Shown here: positions 21,410 to 32,300 of the stretch, in pieces
How the letters are laid out: each line of letters begins with the position of its first letter
Position numbering within the stretch: the first letter of the stretch is position 1
NCBI GenBank assembly: GCA_039881045.1
Contig: JAYWVB010000007.1
Coordinates: 310,001-374,000 of the forward strand
Reading direction: 5' to 3'
DNA length: 64,000 nucleotides
DNA from: Chaetomium olivaceum
Taxonomy: Eukaryota; Ascomycota; Sordariomycetes; Sordariales; Chaetomiaceae
Program-made: the position numbers and the translations under genes
Notes under the pieces: generated by a model
Seen by the model: the letters and a program-made list of their open reading frames with translations, nothing else
The model's database searches: none
What the model was told of the DNA's origin: nothing

Positions 21410-21955
21410 GTTAGCGAGGTGGACTAGTTAATGATGTTGTTGATGGTCTGGTGATGTTGAGATGGATGGCTGCTTGCTGCGGCATGCCGGGGAAGGGATA
21501 TTAAAGAGGGGAAAAGAGCTGGGCCTGAAAATGCGGGATATCGGGTCCCCTCTTTTCACAATGACATATCTCTGTATGCAGGCGTGTACAGTTTGGTTTA
21601 GTGTCGTCCATCGACAAAGCTGAACCCGTCTTGGCAGGGAGACGTGGCCATGTCGATCGCCGGTGGCGTTGGATAGACGCTTGCCGCGCTTAATCCTATA
21701 TATTCTGTGATACGACAGCCAGTGAGAGAAAGCAATAGGGGAGAAGGACAGCTTAGGTACAGTGCTCATACAGTCAACAACATGTAGAGCAATCCCCACA
21801 AATCCATTTCCATGTCTAGTAGATACGGTAATTACCAACCAAGTCATCTATAGTCAGGCAAGGAACTCTCTGTGCGGAAGGGATCAGCTCTCATTTCATC
21901 GCTCGCTAGCTGGTACCTTGGGCATGGTAGGCTACGGTACAGAGCCCCCGCCATC
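21410..21955. other. Spacer between array members A and D
   Basis: No gene seen. It contains the promoter side of gene A. Confidence 0.4.
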
Positions 21956-22254
21956 TCACTCCCTCTTAAGCGTTCCATCCCTAACAAGCTCACTGAGCCG
22001 CTCCCGCAGTTTGGACACGCTAGTGACCGGTTCTCCACGAAGCTGAGCAAGCCTGGCTCGCCTTTACCATGTAAGGCATAGGTAGTTTCATGCAGTAAGA
22101 TTACAGCTCTCGTTGGCTCGGCACTTGTCGCGCTGTCCCTCGAAAACATTCGTTGAGACCCAACCAACCCTACCATCACGTCCCCACTATCCGTCGTCAC
22201 CCCAAGCGGTAAGTAAAGAAAGGGGCTTCGCTCCCCTTTTTTTTGCACCTCATC
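21956..22254 (-). pseudogene. Small-protein array, member D: decayed exon-2 relic
   Basis: Minus-strand segments match exon 2 of the neighbours: SGDVMVGLVGSQ (compare PGDIFGVGSN in B), EPTRAVILL (compare PRAIIL), and, one frame away, VSKLRERLSELVRDGTLKRE followed by a stop (compare IDEIKARLLELADSGKLAER in B). The frame change near 22045-22060 equals one missing base. I find no convincing exon 1 or start codon above 22254. It sits on the same strand and at the same ~1 kb spacing as A, B and C. Confidence 0.55.
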
Positions 22255-22971
22255 GATCACAGTAACTTACTCCTTGACTGAACCGTACTGCACGACACCA
22301 CTCGATTCATTTACCGCCCAGTTTTCGCAAGTGATGGGGCGCCTTAACGGCCACGCCGACCGATCGCATGCTGGATGAGAGCTAGCGCCGGTATTATTGA
22401 TGCTCGCTCGCGGCCACAACGAGGGCGCTCGGCTAAGTCCTTTTTGGGTTGCTGCCGAGGCAGCACAGTTCACACGTCTCCAGCCCGTTGTGGAACGGCG
22501 GTGTGTGGTTGAAGCATGTAGCTCCGCTGGCGCTCAGCGTTTATCTACCCACTGCGATGGATGTTCTCTGGTTGTTCTTTCAGAGAGCCCAGGGAGCAAA
22601 GGGGGATAAAACACTCTTGCTATAGACGGCGCCGAAGAGGGGTGGATGTGATTTACCCGCGATCCGCAAGCTACCTACCTACCTTAAGGTGCGGCTACTT
22701 CCCCTAATCAAGGGAGAACTTGCTGCTTAATGCGACTGAAATGCTCGCGGAGGGACTTCTAAACGGAACGGCGTTGAAGTTCACGCTAGCCCAAACCTAG
22801 TCTTGAGGCCTAAGTCAAACATCTCTCATGATCTCGCTACATCCCGGAGTCTAGAGTAGGTAAGGTACATTTGCATACTAAGCCAGCTGCTAGGTTGCTT
22901 GTGGGGATGACTACCTTATTCCATCATCTTGCCTGCCTCCCACCCCGCACCCGCTGCTTCCTACTGTATTC
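22255..22971. other. Spacer between array members D and B
   Basis: No gene seen; the place where an exon 1 of member D would be expected shows no matching sequence. Confidence 0.4.
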
Positions 22972-23485
22972 TTAATATCTTTCCGCCAGCTTCCCGCTGT
23001 CAGCAAGCTCCAGAAGTCGGGCCTTAATCTCGTCAATACTTTCCTCCGGCCCCATTTGTTGCATCTGCTCCGCGGTGGCGCCAACCGCATTGGCGGCGAA
23101 GCGGACGTTCATGGCGACGGGGGGAAGGAGCTGGGCCGAGAGGATGATGGCGCGCGGCTGCTTGCGGTAATCGACAGGGACCTCCGAGTTGCTTCCCACA
23201 CCGAAGATGTCTCCGGGGCCATCGAGCTTGCCGGAGAGGATGGGCGTCAGGCTGGCCGCGGCGCCCTCAGGGTCGGGGCAAACCATCACTACTGTTTTTG
23301 GTGGGTTCTTCTGTGTGAGATGCTGTAACTGCTCGTTGGGGCTGGGCGCGAAGGGGTAAGGAGGGCAGGTGAAGACAGTCGCCTGGGGAGGACATACCAT
23401 CGAACTGGGGAAGAAGACGAGTTCTGATGACCCTGGCGTAATTTGTGTCGCTTTCGACCAGGGCAACAGGAACCTGCACAGACAT
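22972..23485 (-). CDS. Small-protein array, member B (unknown family)
   Basis: Exon 1 is 23485-23398 and exon 2 is 23291-22972, with a 106 nt GTATGT..CAG intron in phase 1; 135 aa, frame intact. The acceptor at 23292 was chosen because it gives VVMVCPDPEGAAASL, aligned with VVHVCLSVEAAL of member A. Exon 1 encodes VQVPVALVESDTNYARVIRT then LLPQFD. Exon 2 continues with SGKLDGPGDIFGVGSN, KQPRAIILS and a C-terminal helix DEIKARLLELADSGKLAERY. The acidic pair after the first strand and the amphipathic helix recall response-regulator receiver domains, but no conserved phospho-Asp is evident. Function unknown. Confidence 0.75.
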
Positions 23486-24309
23486 GGTGGGTAGAAAGAA
23501 GGAAGAGAGGGTTTAAGCTGGGGGTAAGTTCGTTGGTGGTAAGAGGTGATGAGGTGGTTACTCGATCGCTCGGCTGAGGAAATGAGGGAGCAGAAGAGAG
23601 GGGGAAAGGCAGCAATTTTATACACGGACAAAGGACGAGGAGCCGCCACAGTCCCTCTTCTCGCATCTTTCGATGGTCATCATCGGACGTTTGATTAGGA
23701 AATCTATCTGCACGCATCCCATATGGGTACAGCTCGACCCGGTGGCGGTCAAAGACATAGCTGAGCTTAGCTGGCTCCGTCTCAGTGGGGCGGCGGGCCG
23801 ATGTCGATCGCGGCTCTCGCGGGGAGGGCGCTTCGGGAAAACGATACCCAAATAGGTATCTCATTACCTATCCAGGTACGTACCTAGCACTTTTTTGAAT
23901 TGTACCTATCCTTTGGCTAGTTGCGAGCGTCAGAGCAGATCAGCACTCCATCTTCCCGACTCAGTTATGTTTTCGCCAATATATTATTACACCAGCTCTG
24001 TTGAAGCCACTCCGCCGCTGTTGAAGAAAGCAATATCCTCGAACAAACCTATGCTAGAAGTCGAGCGAATCAGCGCCTCGTATACCACCCGAGGTAGTCA
24101 CCTTAGGCAGGTAGTCTTTGTTAAGTGGATGTGTAATCGAGATAGTTCGCATGTTTTGACGCAAGGCGCACGCTTCTCTCGAGACTGGGTGGGTGGCTTC
24201 AGCCGGGAGAAGGGGCAAAGTCAAGTTCCAACCCCGCCTTCAATCAAGCCAAGATAAGTAGCTAAGTAGGTACAGTACCTAAGTGTCTCCTCTAATTACA
24301 GAAGCCCTC
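23486..24309. other. Spacer between array members B and C
   Basis: No supported gene. GGTATC/AGGTAC motifs occur at 23853-23886 and 24260-24282. Confidence 0.4.
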
Positions 24310-24840
24310 CTAAGCAAACAACTCATCCAACTTCTCGCCCACCTTTGCCGCCATCCTCACAATATCCTCCTCCTCCACCTGCCAGCCCTCAAACAGGCCC
24401 AGCTCCTCCTTCCGCAGGTGCAACGGGCGCACCTCGACGGCGCCGGGCTCGGCGCGGATCTGGCTCATGACCTGCTCGACCTCCTCGTCGGTAATCTTGG
24501 GATAGAAGACGATGGCGCGCGGCGCCACCTTGTCGCGCAGGCCGCGGTCCGTGTTGCTGCCGATGTCGCACGTCGCCTGCAGGCCGTCCAGCTTGCCCGC
24601 GCAGAGCCAGGGCAGTTCGAGGGCCGCGTGCTCGGCTTCGAGCGCGACGTAGACTACTGTGAGCGGGGGAAGAGAAGGGGGGTGTTGTTAGTTATGTACC
24701 AGGGTTAACGGCGGGGAGGGGGGACCGGTGGTGGAAGCGGGGCTCAAACCGTCGTATCTGGGGCGGAGGCGGTTTCGGAGTTCGTGAGGGATATGCGGCA
24801 ACTCGTAGATCACGGCGATGGGGATACCGGCGTCGGCCAT
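24310..24840 (-). CDS. Small-protein array, member C (unknown family)
   Basis: Exon 1 is 24840-24750 and exon 2 is 24656-24310, with a 93 nt GTTTGA..CAG intron in phase 1; 145 aa, frame intact. It encodes IPIAVIYELPHIPHELRNRL then RPRYD, VVYVALEAEHAALELPWLC, AGKLDGLQATCDIGSN, APRAIVFYPKITDEEVEQVM and a helical, acidic C terminus EEDIVRMAAKVGEKLDELFA. It is the most G+C-rich and best preserved of the array and the closest to homologs I recall from other filamentous ascomycetes (PRAI(V/F)F followed by (I/V)TDEEVE), so it may be the parental copy. Repeat copy 2 begins 130 bp upstream of its start. Confidence 0.75.
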
Positions 24841-24969
24841 GTTTGGGGAGGTTTCACTACGGAACGGTATCGGATGTGGGTGTGGGTAACTTGGGAATAA
24901 TCTGAGGGTCAGGGTCTTACAGCGGTGGAAAGGCGGCTTGATGTGTCTTTATAATCATTATGCAATAGG

Positions 24970-25395
24970 TAGACAGCACCCCTAATGTACCGACACACGT
25001 CATACCAACGTCTTCCCCGTGTTTCCCCCTCTCCGATTGTCGATCTTGACGATCCGATTTCCGCGTCAGCTGCCGGCTAGATGTAATTAGGTTTAGTGGC
25101 GTTCCTGGACAGAGCTGAGCTCGGCTGACGAGACACTGCTTCTTGGCAGGGTGGACGACATCCAACATACTCTGATATTTTAGACGCGGCTCCGGCGGGA
25201 TTTAGAGCTTGAGCGGTTGAATTCATTGGAGAGCTGCTGAGTTGCACTGCATGATTCCCATTCCATCACCTCCACTGTCCAACGGGCTGGTATCAAACCT
25301 TTATAATTGCTCCTCCCTTTCTCTGATGCTTGTAGCAATGTATGATGGGCCATATGCATACTTCTGCAGACGATCATGCATAGGATCGTTACAAG
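24970..25395 (+). repeat. Dispersed repeat, copy 2
   Basis: The second copy of the element at 19931-20365, same orientation, about 5 kb away. Landmarks: GACACACGTCATA, TTTCCCCCTCTCC, GCCGGCTAGATGTAATTAG, ACAGAGCTGAGCTCGGCTGA, GACGCGGCTCCGGCGGG, GCATGATTCCCATTCC, GGGCCATATGCATACTTCTG and AGGATCGTTA. Together the copies bracket the four-member array. Confidence 0.65.
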
Positions 25396-26541
25396 GTCGG
25401 GGTCATCAAGCGATACGAAAGCGAATCAGCACTCTAATCGAAGCAGTACGGACCCTGGAGGGATATGGATAGACGGATCTGAGGCTTTGCCGGTATTGGG
25501 TCGAGTTGAAGTCGGTAGCTGAGGAACGATGGCTTGCTGAACTTTTACGTTTTGTTACAAAGTGTCCCAACATCAGGGACCTGCACGACGGAATGCTGAA
25601 AGCAGATATCTTCCGTCTCAATTTCGTGTACCCACACATCCTTTGGGCCCTGCGTTTCTCCTCTTTCTCTGGTTGGACCCGCTGCAGCTCGGAACCGACT
25701 TGATGATGAGTGGTTGAAATTCGTAATTGGGCCTGAAGGCATTGTTGGGTCTCAGCAGGGTGACGCGTATGTACTTCAAGCCGGTTCGATCACGGGAAAA
25801 CACACTGATTTATGGGGGTACTTTGTCAAGTGCGAAAACTCGGGATCCATCAGCGCATGCCCTGATGAGAGTTTCGTCTCATGTTTCCAAATCTAGAACC
25901 TAGGACGTGTCAGGAAAACGTTTACGGTCCACACGACGACGCGCTCAGTCCCATTTTTTGCCGAGTTGAAAGACCGCGCACGGCATCGAGAAAGAAGAGT
26001 GTGGAGGGCCGAGATACACCATGTTGAAGCTCATCATTGAATCTCAGTTTTCATGATTCCGCTCCTCCCAGAGTCCAAGTGACGCTGGAGCATACCCATG
26101 GCCATTACCGTTAGTGCCGCTGTTTCGAAGCCCTGAATGTCATGGCATGTCTGAAGCATGCCCGCATGGTGCCTTCTTGTCAACCGAAGTGACATGTCAC
26201 AATTTGAGAAGCGATGATGGTGTGAACGCAAAGAACCATGGCCCATTGCCGCATTGGCAAACCCGTGGCCTATCTACTCCCGCCCCGTGCCCGAAAAAAC
26301 GAAAAACGCCTATCTCTGCCCACCCCTGCCGGACCGAACACCGACCGCGCGAGAGAACCCCGCCCGATACCACGCCCATGGCTGTGTAGACGTGCCAAAA
26401 GAAGAAAGAAAAAGAAAAAAAAGAAAGCGAGAAAAGGAAGAGACCGCAAGCAAGTAAGCACCCGACCCCACGGTCCACCCTCCGCCCGCCCAGTCCCCCA
26501 CCCAGCAACGGACCAGCCCGCGACAGACGGGTCTCCGGGAC
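25396..26541. other. Intergenic, purine-rich tract near its right end
   Basis: No supported gene. 26396-26452 is a nearly pure purine (A/G) run. A possible 3'-terminal exon of the next gene could lie here (see the gene at 26542-27621). Confidence 0.35.
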
Positions 26542-27621
26542 TCACATCCCCATCTCGACATCGCCCTCGGCGTCGAGAAGGGTGAGCCCCTCCATCTGCC
26601 GGGGCAGGTCCTTGTCCTCGGCGTCCTGCTCCATCTTGTCGTCACCGCCCTCCTCCTCCCCCTCCTCCTCGTCCGACTCCTCGATCTCGTAGTCCGCTGC
26701 CTCCCCGACGAGGTGGGGGTAGGCGTAGAGCTCGAGGGACATCCAGTCCCTGTGTAAGCGGCGGGCGGGGGCGCGCGTAAGTTAGCAGGGTTTCCAGCGC
26801 AAAGGTGATTCGGGAGGGCGGGGGGGGGGAGGCTAGCACGTACCAGCGAGCTCCGGCGGCGTCGAGCAGGCCGTCGATGGCAAAGGCCAAGGCCGTCAGC
26901 CGGTCCCTGTCCCCGTCCTTCTGCGCCTGGGGGGTGGTGCGCTCGTACTTGTTGCGCGCGTCGGCGATTTGGAAGATGAGCTCGGCCCTGGGGTTTGGGG
27001 GGGATCGTGTTAGCGGTGGGTGCGGAACTTGGCCCGGGGGGTTGGGGGCGAGGGGGTGGCCGTGTGGTGGTGTCGTCCAGCCCTCGCGGCGGAACCGGGA
27101 TGCCCCGTGGCAGAAGGTCAGGGTCAACTCGGGGATCGGTGGGGGCAGGCGGCAGGAAAGGGTTGACTTGAACGGCAGAGGGGGCAGGTCTAAAAGTGGG
27201 AAACCCATAAGCGGGGGACTACTTACCACACTTCCGGCCCCATGGCCCGGGTCAGCTCGGAGAAGTCGGCGGACCGCTCCAAGTACTCGATGATGCCCTC
27301 GTTGGGGCGCATGCCGGACTCGGCGTCGTTGATCTTTTCGGCCACGAGGGCCACCGCACCGACCACCAGCCTCTGGGCATCCCGCTTCCGAAGTTTGAAG
27401 TCCTCGCCGTTGGTCGCAATCAGGGCGCGCTAGACAGCTGCGTCGCGGATGTCTGATCGGAGGATGCGCGGCGAGCCTTGCCGGCGCCGCCTGCCATATG
27501 GGAGGTTAGCCACTTCATTTTTCGCAAACACGGGAAGTTTGGAATAGGATGTGAGCTCGACATACCAGAGGAACCCAGCCCGTGGAAAAAGGTCGATGAG
27601 CAATGCTTGAGGGGCTGACAT
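26542..27621 (-). CDS. Unknown acidic-tailed protein, four exons, with an in-frame TAG
   Basis: Best model: exons 27621-27566, 27490-27227, 26987-26844 and 26749-26542, all GT..AG, with introns of 75, 239 and 94 nt. The frame is maintained over 224 codons except for a TAG at codon 40 (27430-27432), between RSDIRDAAV and RALIATNGEDF. The middle is helical and conserved-looking (KRDAQRLVVGAVALVAEKIN, FQIADARNKYERTTPQAQK, RLTALAFAIDGLLDAAGARW); the tail is strongly acidic (EIEESDEEEGEEEGGDDKME). No domain recognised. The stop may be a base error, a null allele or a splice misassignment. A perfect GTGAGT at the end of the last exon (26539-26544) allows an alternative 3' exon near 26270-26385, so the C terminus is uncertain. 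Confidence 0.5.
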
Positions 27622-28376
27622 TTTTATCGATCTTTCTTTTTTCTTTTGCGACCAAGGGAAAGAAGATGAGGCAGTAAAAAAAAAAAGAAAGGGAGAGAGA
27701 AAAGGAAGTCTGAATAGTATCCTCTTTTCTTTTTAGTCAAGGAGGTAAAAAAAAGAAAAGAAAAAAAAGGCGAAGGCAAAGAGATCACTGTGGAGGCAGA
27801 GATGATTCAAGGTTGACTTCCGGTTGGAGGTTGCGGGATGGATCGAGTAGATTGAGCGGGAAGAGAAGAGGTTTTTATAAATGTGCAGGTGCCAACAGCC
27901 TCGGGCTCAGGAAGAGAATTACATGTTCAGATGGCAGACTCGCTTACTATTGTCCCCAATAACTCATGAAGGAAGAATAGCTACCTATTGACTTCAAGTG
28001 AATGAAGCTGGTTGCTGCCCATGTATTAGCTAGTCCAAACAATAAGCAGCTTGTCCCATTGGACCTCAACTTCAATCCATAATACAAGACGGCCTTTTCA
28101 CGGCCGAAACTGAATCGGAACCTGGCATTGGGGCTCTCGTTCCTAACAACTTGGTATTGTTCTAGGTCCAGCATCGAGCTCACACTTTCGGGAATACCCA
28201 GGTCCCTCGACTGCCCAGAGACGTGCCTTCCCTGCCCATACCCCCTGGATGTGAGACGGAAGCGGCCGCTGCCACCTGCCACCGGCCACCCAGCACATGC
28301 CACATTCCAACAGCACCTTCCTGCCGTCCCCTTATTACCACAGGTTCCCTGCCATTGAGATTAACAACACAACCAA
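27622..28376. other. Intergenic with poly-purine / A-rich simple tracts
   Basis: 27632-27780 is dominated by A/G and T/C runs, including A-runs of 8-12. The rest shows no supported gene. Confidence 0.4.
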
Positions 28377-28447
28377 AGCTCGATGGTCAAGTGGTCTCGA
28401 CTGCCAGTCAATGGCAAGAGGCAGTGGGTTCAACTCCCGCATCTTGC
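28377..28447 (+). tRNA. tRNA-like sequence (A box and B box), probably a pseudo-tRNA or tRNA-derived repeat head
   Basis: TGGTCAAGTGG at 28384-28394 fits the A box and GGTTCAACTCC at 28428-28438 fits the B box at normal tRNA spacing. The T arm pairs (GTGGG with CCCGC). The acceptor stem does not pair and no standard seven-base anticodon loop with U33 can be drawn, so a functional tRNA is unlikely. A tRNA-derived SINE or a mutated tRNA gene fits better. Confidence 0.3.
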
Positions 28448-29365
28448 GCTACCCAGTTCTCTGGGCTGCCAGGCTTGTCATGGTAAATTGCCTGCATGGG
28501 CTTGTCGGTACCGAGTCTTTGTAGTAGACAACGTACCCGCATATAGGGTGCGCTTTCTCCATGAGGGCCTTGAGGGTTCTGGGGGAGTGGTGGGTTCCGG
28601 GGGGACCAAGAGCTCTACACGTTCTTTTTGAATTTCCATCATTACTTAGCATCCCTCCCGCTTTTATCGCAAATCGATGAAGTAGCAGCCTTCTTCGACG
28701 CATATGTTTCACAACAAACCTTTCTACAAGATGTTAAATATTATGATACTACAACCATCTACCAAATTCTCAAACATGCGGCGACACGATTCCCGTTCCT
28801 CACGCACCTGAACACAGAATATTTCGAGCTTTCTTAAGAGCTTAGCCGCCACACACAACTAGAAGGCCACCTGGGCGGGGCCAATCGCCGAGAAGAGATC
28901 AATTTATGTCCCCATTTGGCAATCTTATGCTCATAAATTTTTTCTTATCTTCTCTAGTTCCATTGACCCTACCTCGTCTCGAAACCTTGAAAACCCTTCC
29001 CAGCGCCGAGCAGCGCCTCTTTCTCCTTTCCGGCTCAGAACATCCCTTCGAACCTCGACATCGGCTGATCTCGCTGACATTAGCCTCCATGTTCTCAATC
29101 TGCAGCCAGGCTGCCCGTTCCTTGAGAAACGCATTCACAACTCTCCGATGTTTGCTGGCGCATCGGACACCGAGGCCCGCTGCGGCGGAAACGATGACGG
29201 TTTCGATCATCCTCCTCATCTTCTTCATCCAAGGGGTTGCGAAGTCGGTTAATAATATTAAAATGCCAAAAGGGGGAAAGCGCCTCTTAGTCACCCAGAC
29301 AGTGGCGAATTCGGTCCATTGAAGCTGACCCCATCACTTTACTTTACATCACTTTGGGCGGCCGA
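28448..29365. other. Intergenic; A+T-rich patch and a possible duplicated tail of the next gene
   Basis: 28625-28960 is clearly A+T-richer than its surroundings, like relic DNA. 29150-29250 (minus strand) resembles the last exon of the C2H2/DUF8035-type gene (see findings). No intact gene. Confidence 0.35.
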
Positions 29366-32300
29366 TCAGGCCGTACTACGGTCACGGTTACGGTCACGGT
29401 CATCACCCTCGTCTTCTTTATCCACGAAGTTGCGACGCCGCTGGAGACGATCGTCGTTTCGATCACGGTCACCGTCATCGTCTTCTTCTTCTCCAACGCG
29501 GCTGCGATATCGGCGATATATTTCCCGCTCTTCATCCGTTCTCTCGTACTCCTTCATACGGCGCTCTGTTTTCGGGCTGTTAGCGTTTTCACCCCCGTGT
29601 TTCAACAAAGAAACGGATCAGATCAACAGCTGATGAGGACAGCGTCCATGAGGCATGGTGAAAGTGCATCGAATGAGACGGGGCAGTGGTGCGCAAGCGG
29701 GGAAGCAAGCCACCAACGGAATGTACAACATACCTCTCAGCGTCGCTGTAGCATCAGCGTAGGCTTGGATCTCCTCGCGGGACAGCACACGGAGGACGAT
29801 GACGAAGTCGTCGCGGACCTCAAACCGCTCCTTGCCGATGGTGAGTGCCTCGGGGTTGACCAGGTTACGGCTGATCTTGGTCCAGCGGGCTCCCTGAGGC
29901 ACGGTGCCAGCGCTGGTCTTGTCGTCCTTGCGCGGTGCGATGCCTTCCCCGATAAGCTTGGGCTCCTCGGGGAACTGCGGCCTCGGCTGCTTGAGGATAC
30001 CCGTGATCGGCTTCTTCTCCCCATGCCTCGGCGGGGAGACAGTACGCACTCGTGCGTCTTCGTCGTCCGGCGGATGCGATTGCCTGTCGATGCGCTCGCG
30101 CCTTCTAGAGTCTGCGGGCATGGCGAAAGCGCCGGCCCGGTCATCCGGTGAGGCAGGTTCCGCAGGAGCATTGCCAGGTGAGCGCACACCGTCGTCTTTT
30201 CGAGCATCCACCGTGCGGTTGAGCTTGTCCAGGCCCCACGTCGTTGGCGGCGGCCCACGCGCTCGCCGCTCGTTCTCTGCCCGGCCGGCGTTCTCGGTAG
30301 TAATACTGACAGTTGGCTTGGAGCCTGACTGGTCAAAGATGCGACCCCGGGTTCTTGGGGGGGTGTCTTTGGTGGCCGTGTCGGGAATTGGCCCCTGTGG
30401 TCGGTCCAAGTTCTCGCCATCCCGCCTCCTCCGGGCAAACTCCGCATCAGTAGCAATAGTTACTCCGGGTGGCCGATTCAAGTTGTCGCGATCCTTGCTT
30501 GGGATAGCGACACCGTAATGCCGGTCTCCTATATCGAATAGGCTCTGGCGCTCCCGCGCCCTCCGGTCGAGCCCCGCTTCTGTAGTACTGATGGTTGGTC
30601 GGGAGTACCGGTCCGGTCTCTCGCTAGCCTGTGCCCTGGGGGCGAGCTCTGCATCTTCAGTACTGGCAGTCTCTCGGTAGTAGCGGTCCAAGCTCTCTCG
30701 CCGGCTTTTTCGGGGCCTGTCGTCGTCGCCATCGCGCTGCACCGGGTCTCCCAGCATTACGGACTCTGCCGCTCCCTCCTTGACACCGAGACGGGTCGCC
30801 GGGCGCCTGGCGACGCCCCCCATATCGATCTCCGTAAAGACTATTGGCCTCGTAGACGCAACATCATCATGCTGGGATGGCGCTGACCGGCCCGATAGGC
30901 ATCCCTGCGTCTGGATTCGTCCAGATCGCGGTCTATGGAGTCTCTTGACTGCCTATGTTGGAGCCTATCACGCGGGTAATAGGCCAGGTCATCCTCGTAC
31001 CTGCGATCCGTCTTGATGCGTATCTCATTTTGGAGATCGTACCGCGCCAGGTCGCTCGGCTTCGTGTACTCGAACCCCTCGTCGTCGTATATGCTTCCTC
31101 TCCTCGGCCTGCCTGGGTAGTCAACAGTCGGCCGCCGCTGCTCTTTCAGCCGCCGGTACCCGTCCTCGTCGATGGCCGGGAAAAAGGGCGCCAGCTCGCC
31201 GTCTCGCTCGCGCCGAATCGAAGACGCGGGCTGGGCGTAGTACTCGGCCCCGCCTGTGTCCTTGGTCGACACGACGACAGGCCTCCTGGACGAGGTGGGC
31301 CGCGCATGGTTCGTGTCAAAAGTGGGCCTGCTGTAGATGGAATGGCGCTCGCCATCTTCATCAAAGCTCGCGCGCTTCGTCGTGGTGGTGGTGGTGGTGG
31401 TGGTCCCCGTAGACAAGGTTTCTTCCTCGCCAACCTGCACAGCATGCCTGGGTGGCGGAAGATTCTCCCCAGCTTGCGGCTCCTCGCTGGCCGACGCAGA
31501 TTGGGCCGACACTTCATCCAGTCCACGCACTGCTAGGGGACGAGGCGGCGTGTGAAGCGGTGCGATGCCAAGACCAGCTGAAGCGGCATTCTCGTCCTCG
31601 CTTTCGATTGGCCGTGGCCATGCAGCGGAGGCGGGCGCCGAATAGACGCTTGGAGGAGCCGGCGAGTCAAGGACTGCCACAAACCGAGGTTCAACCTCGT
31701 GTTCAGCCTCGGGTTCGTAATCTCGCGCATCAGACGCGACTTCATCTTCCTCCTTGTTAGCATATCCCACCCCACTCGAGCCGTCATCGTCGTCGTTGCC
31801 GTCATCGCTTTCATCACTGCGCTCTTCACCGCCTTCGGCCTCTACCTGAGGCAGTGCTGGGAGGGCAAAGAGCGAGAGCTGTTCCTGGTGGCGGCCGACG
31901 TGGCGCTGGTACTGCTTGCGGGACGAGAGGGTCTCGCTGCACAGCCGGCACGGCACGCCGTCCTCGAAGCGCAGCGGCCTCGCGCTGAAGTTGATCATGG
32001 CATCCAGCTGGCCGTTCGGGATGGCATCGGGATGGGCGGCGCGGACGTGCGCCTTACATGCCGCCGCCGAGGGGAATATCTCGTCACCCCCGCCCGGGCA
32101 GTGGTACGTCTTCCAGTGGTTTGCGACCTCATGCTCCATCCACTCGTGGCGACGGGCGAATTCCCTCTCCGGGGTCGGACAGTCGGCGTGGAGGCAGACA
32201 TATGGTCGGAGGTCGCCGTACACATGGCGCCTGGGGCACATTAGCATTCAACACAGCCCTCGTACCAGTACCTTGAGATAGTTCAGATAGTGACCTACTT

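Noticed and set aside
25506..25896. Coding-looking plus-strand patch (IGPEGIVGSQQGDAYVLQ and nearby)
   Set aside because: Short, without clear start, splice sites or a family I can name; possibly a relic, but not supportable.
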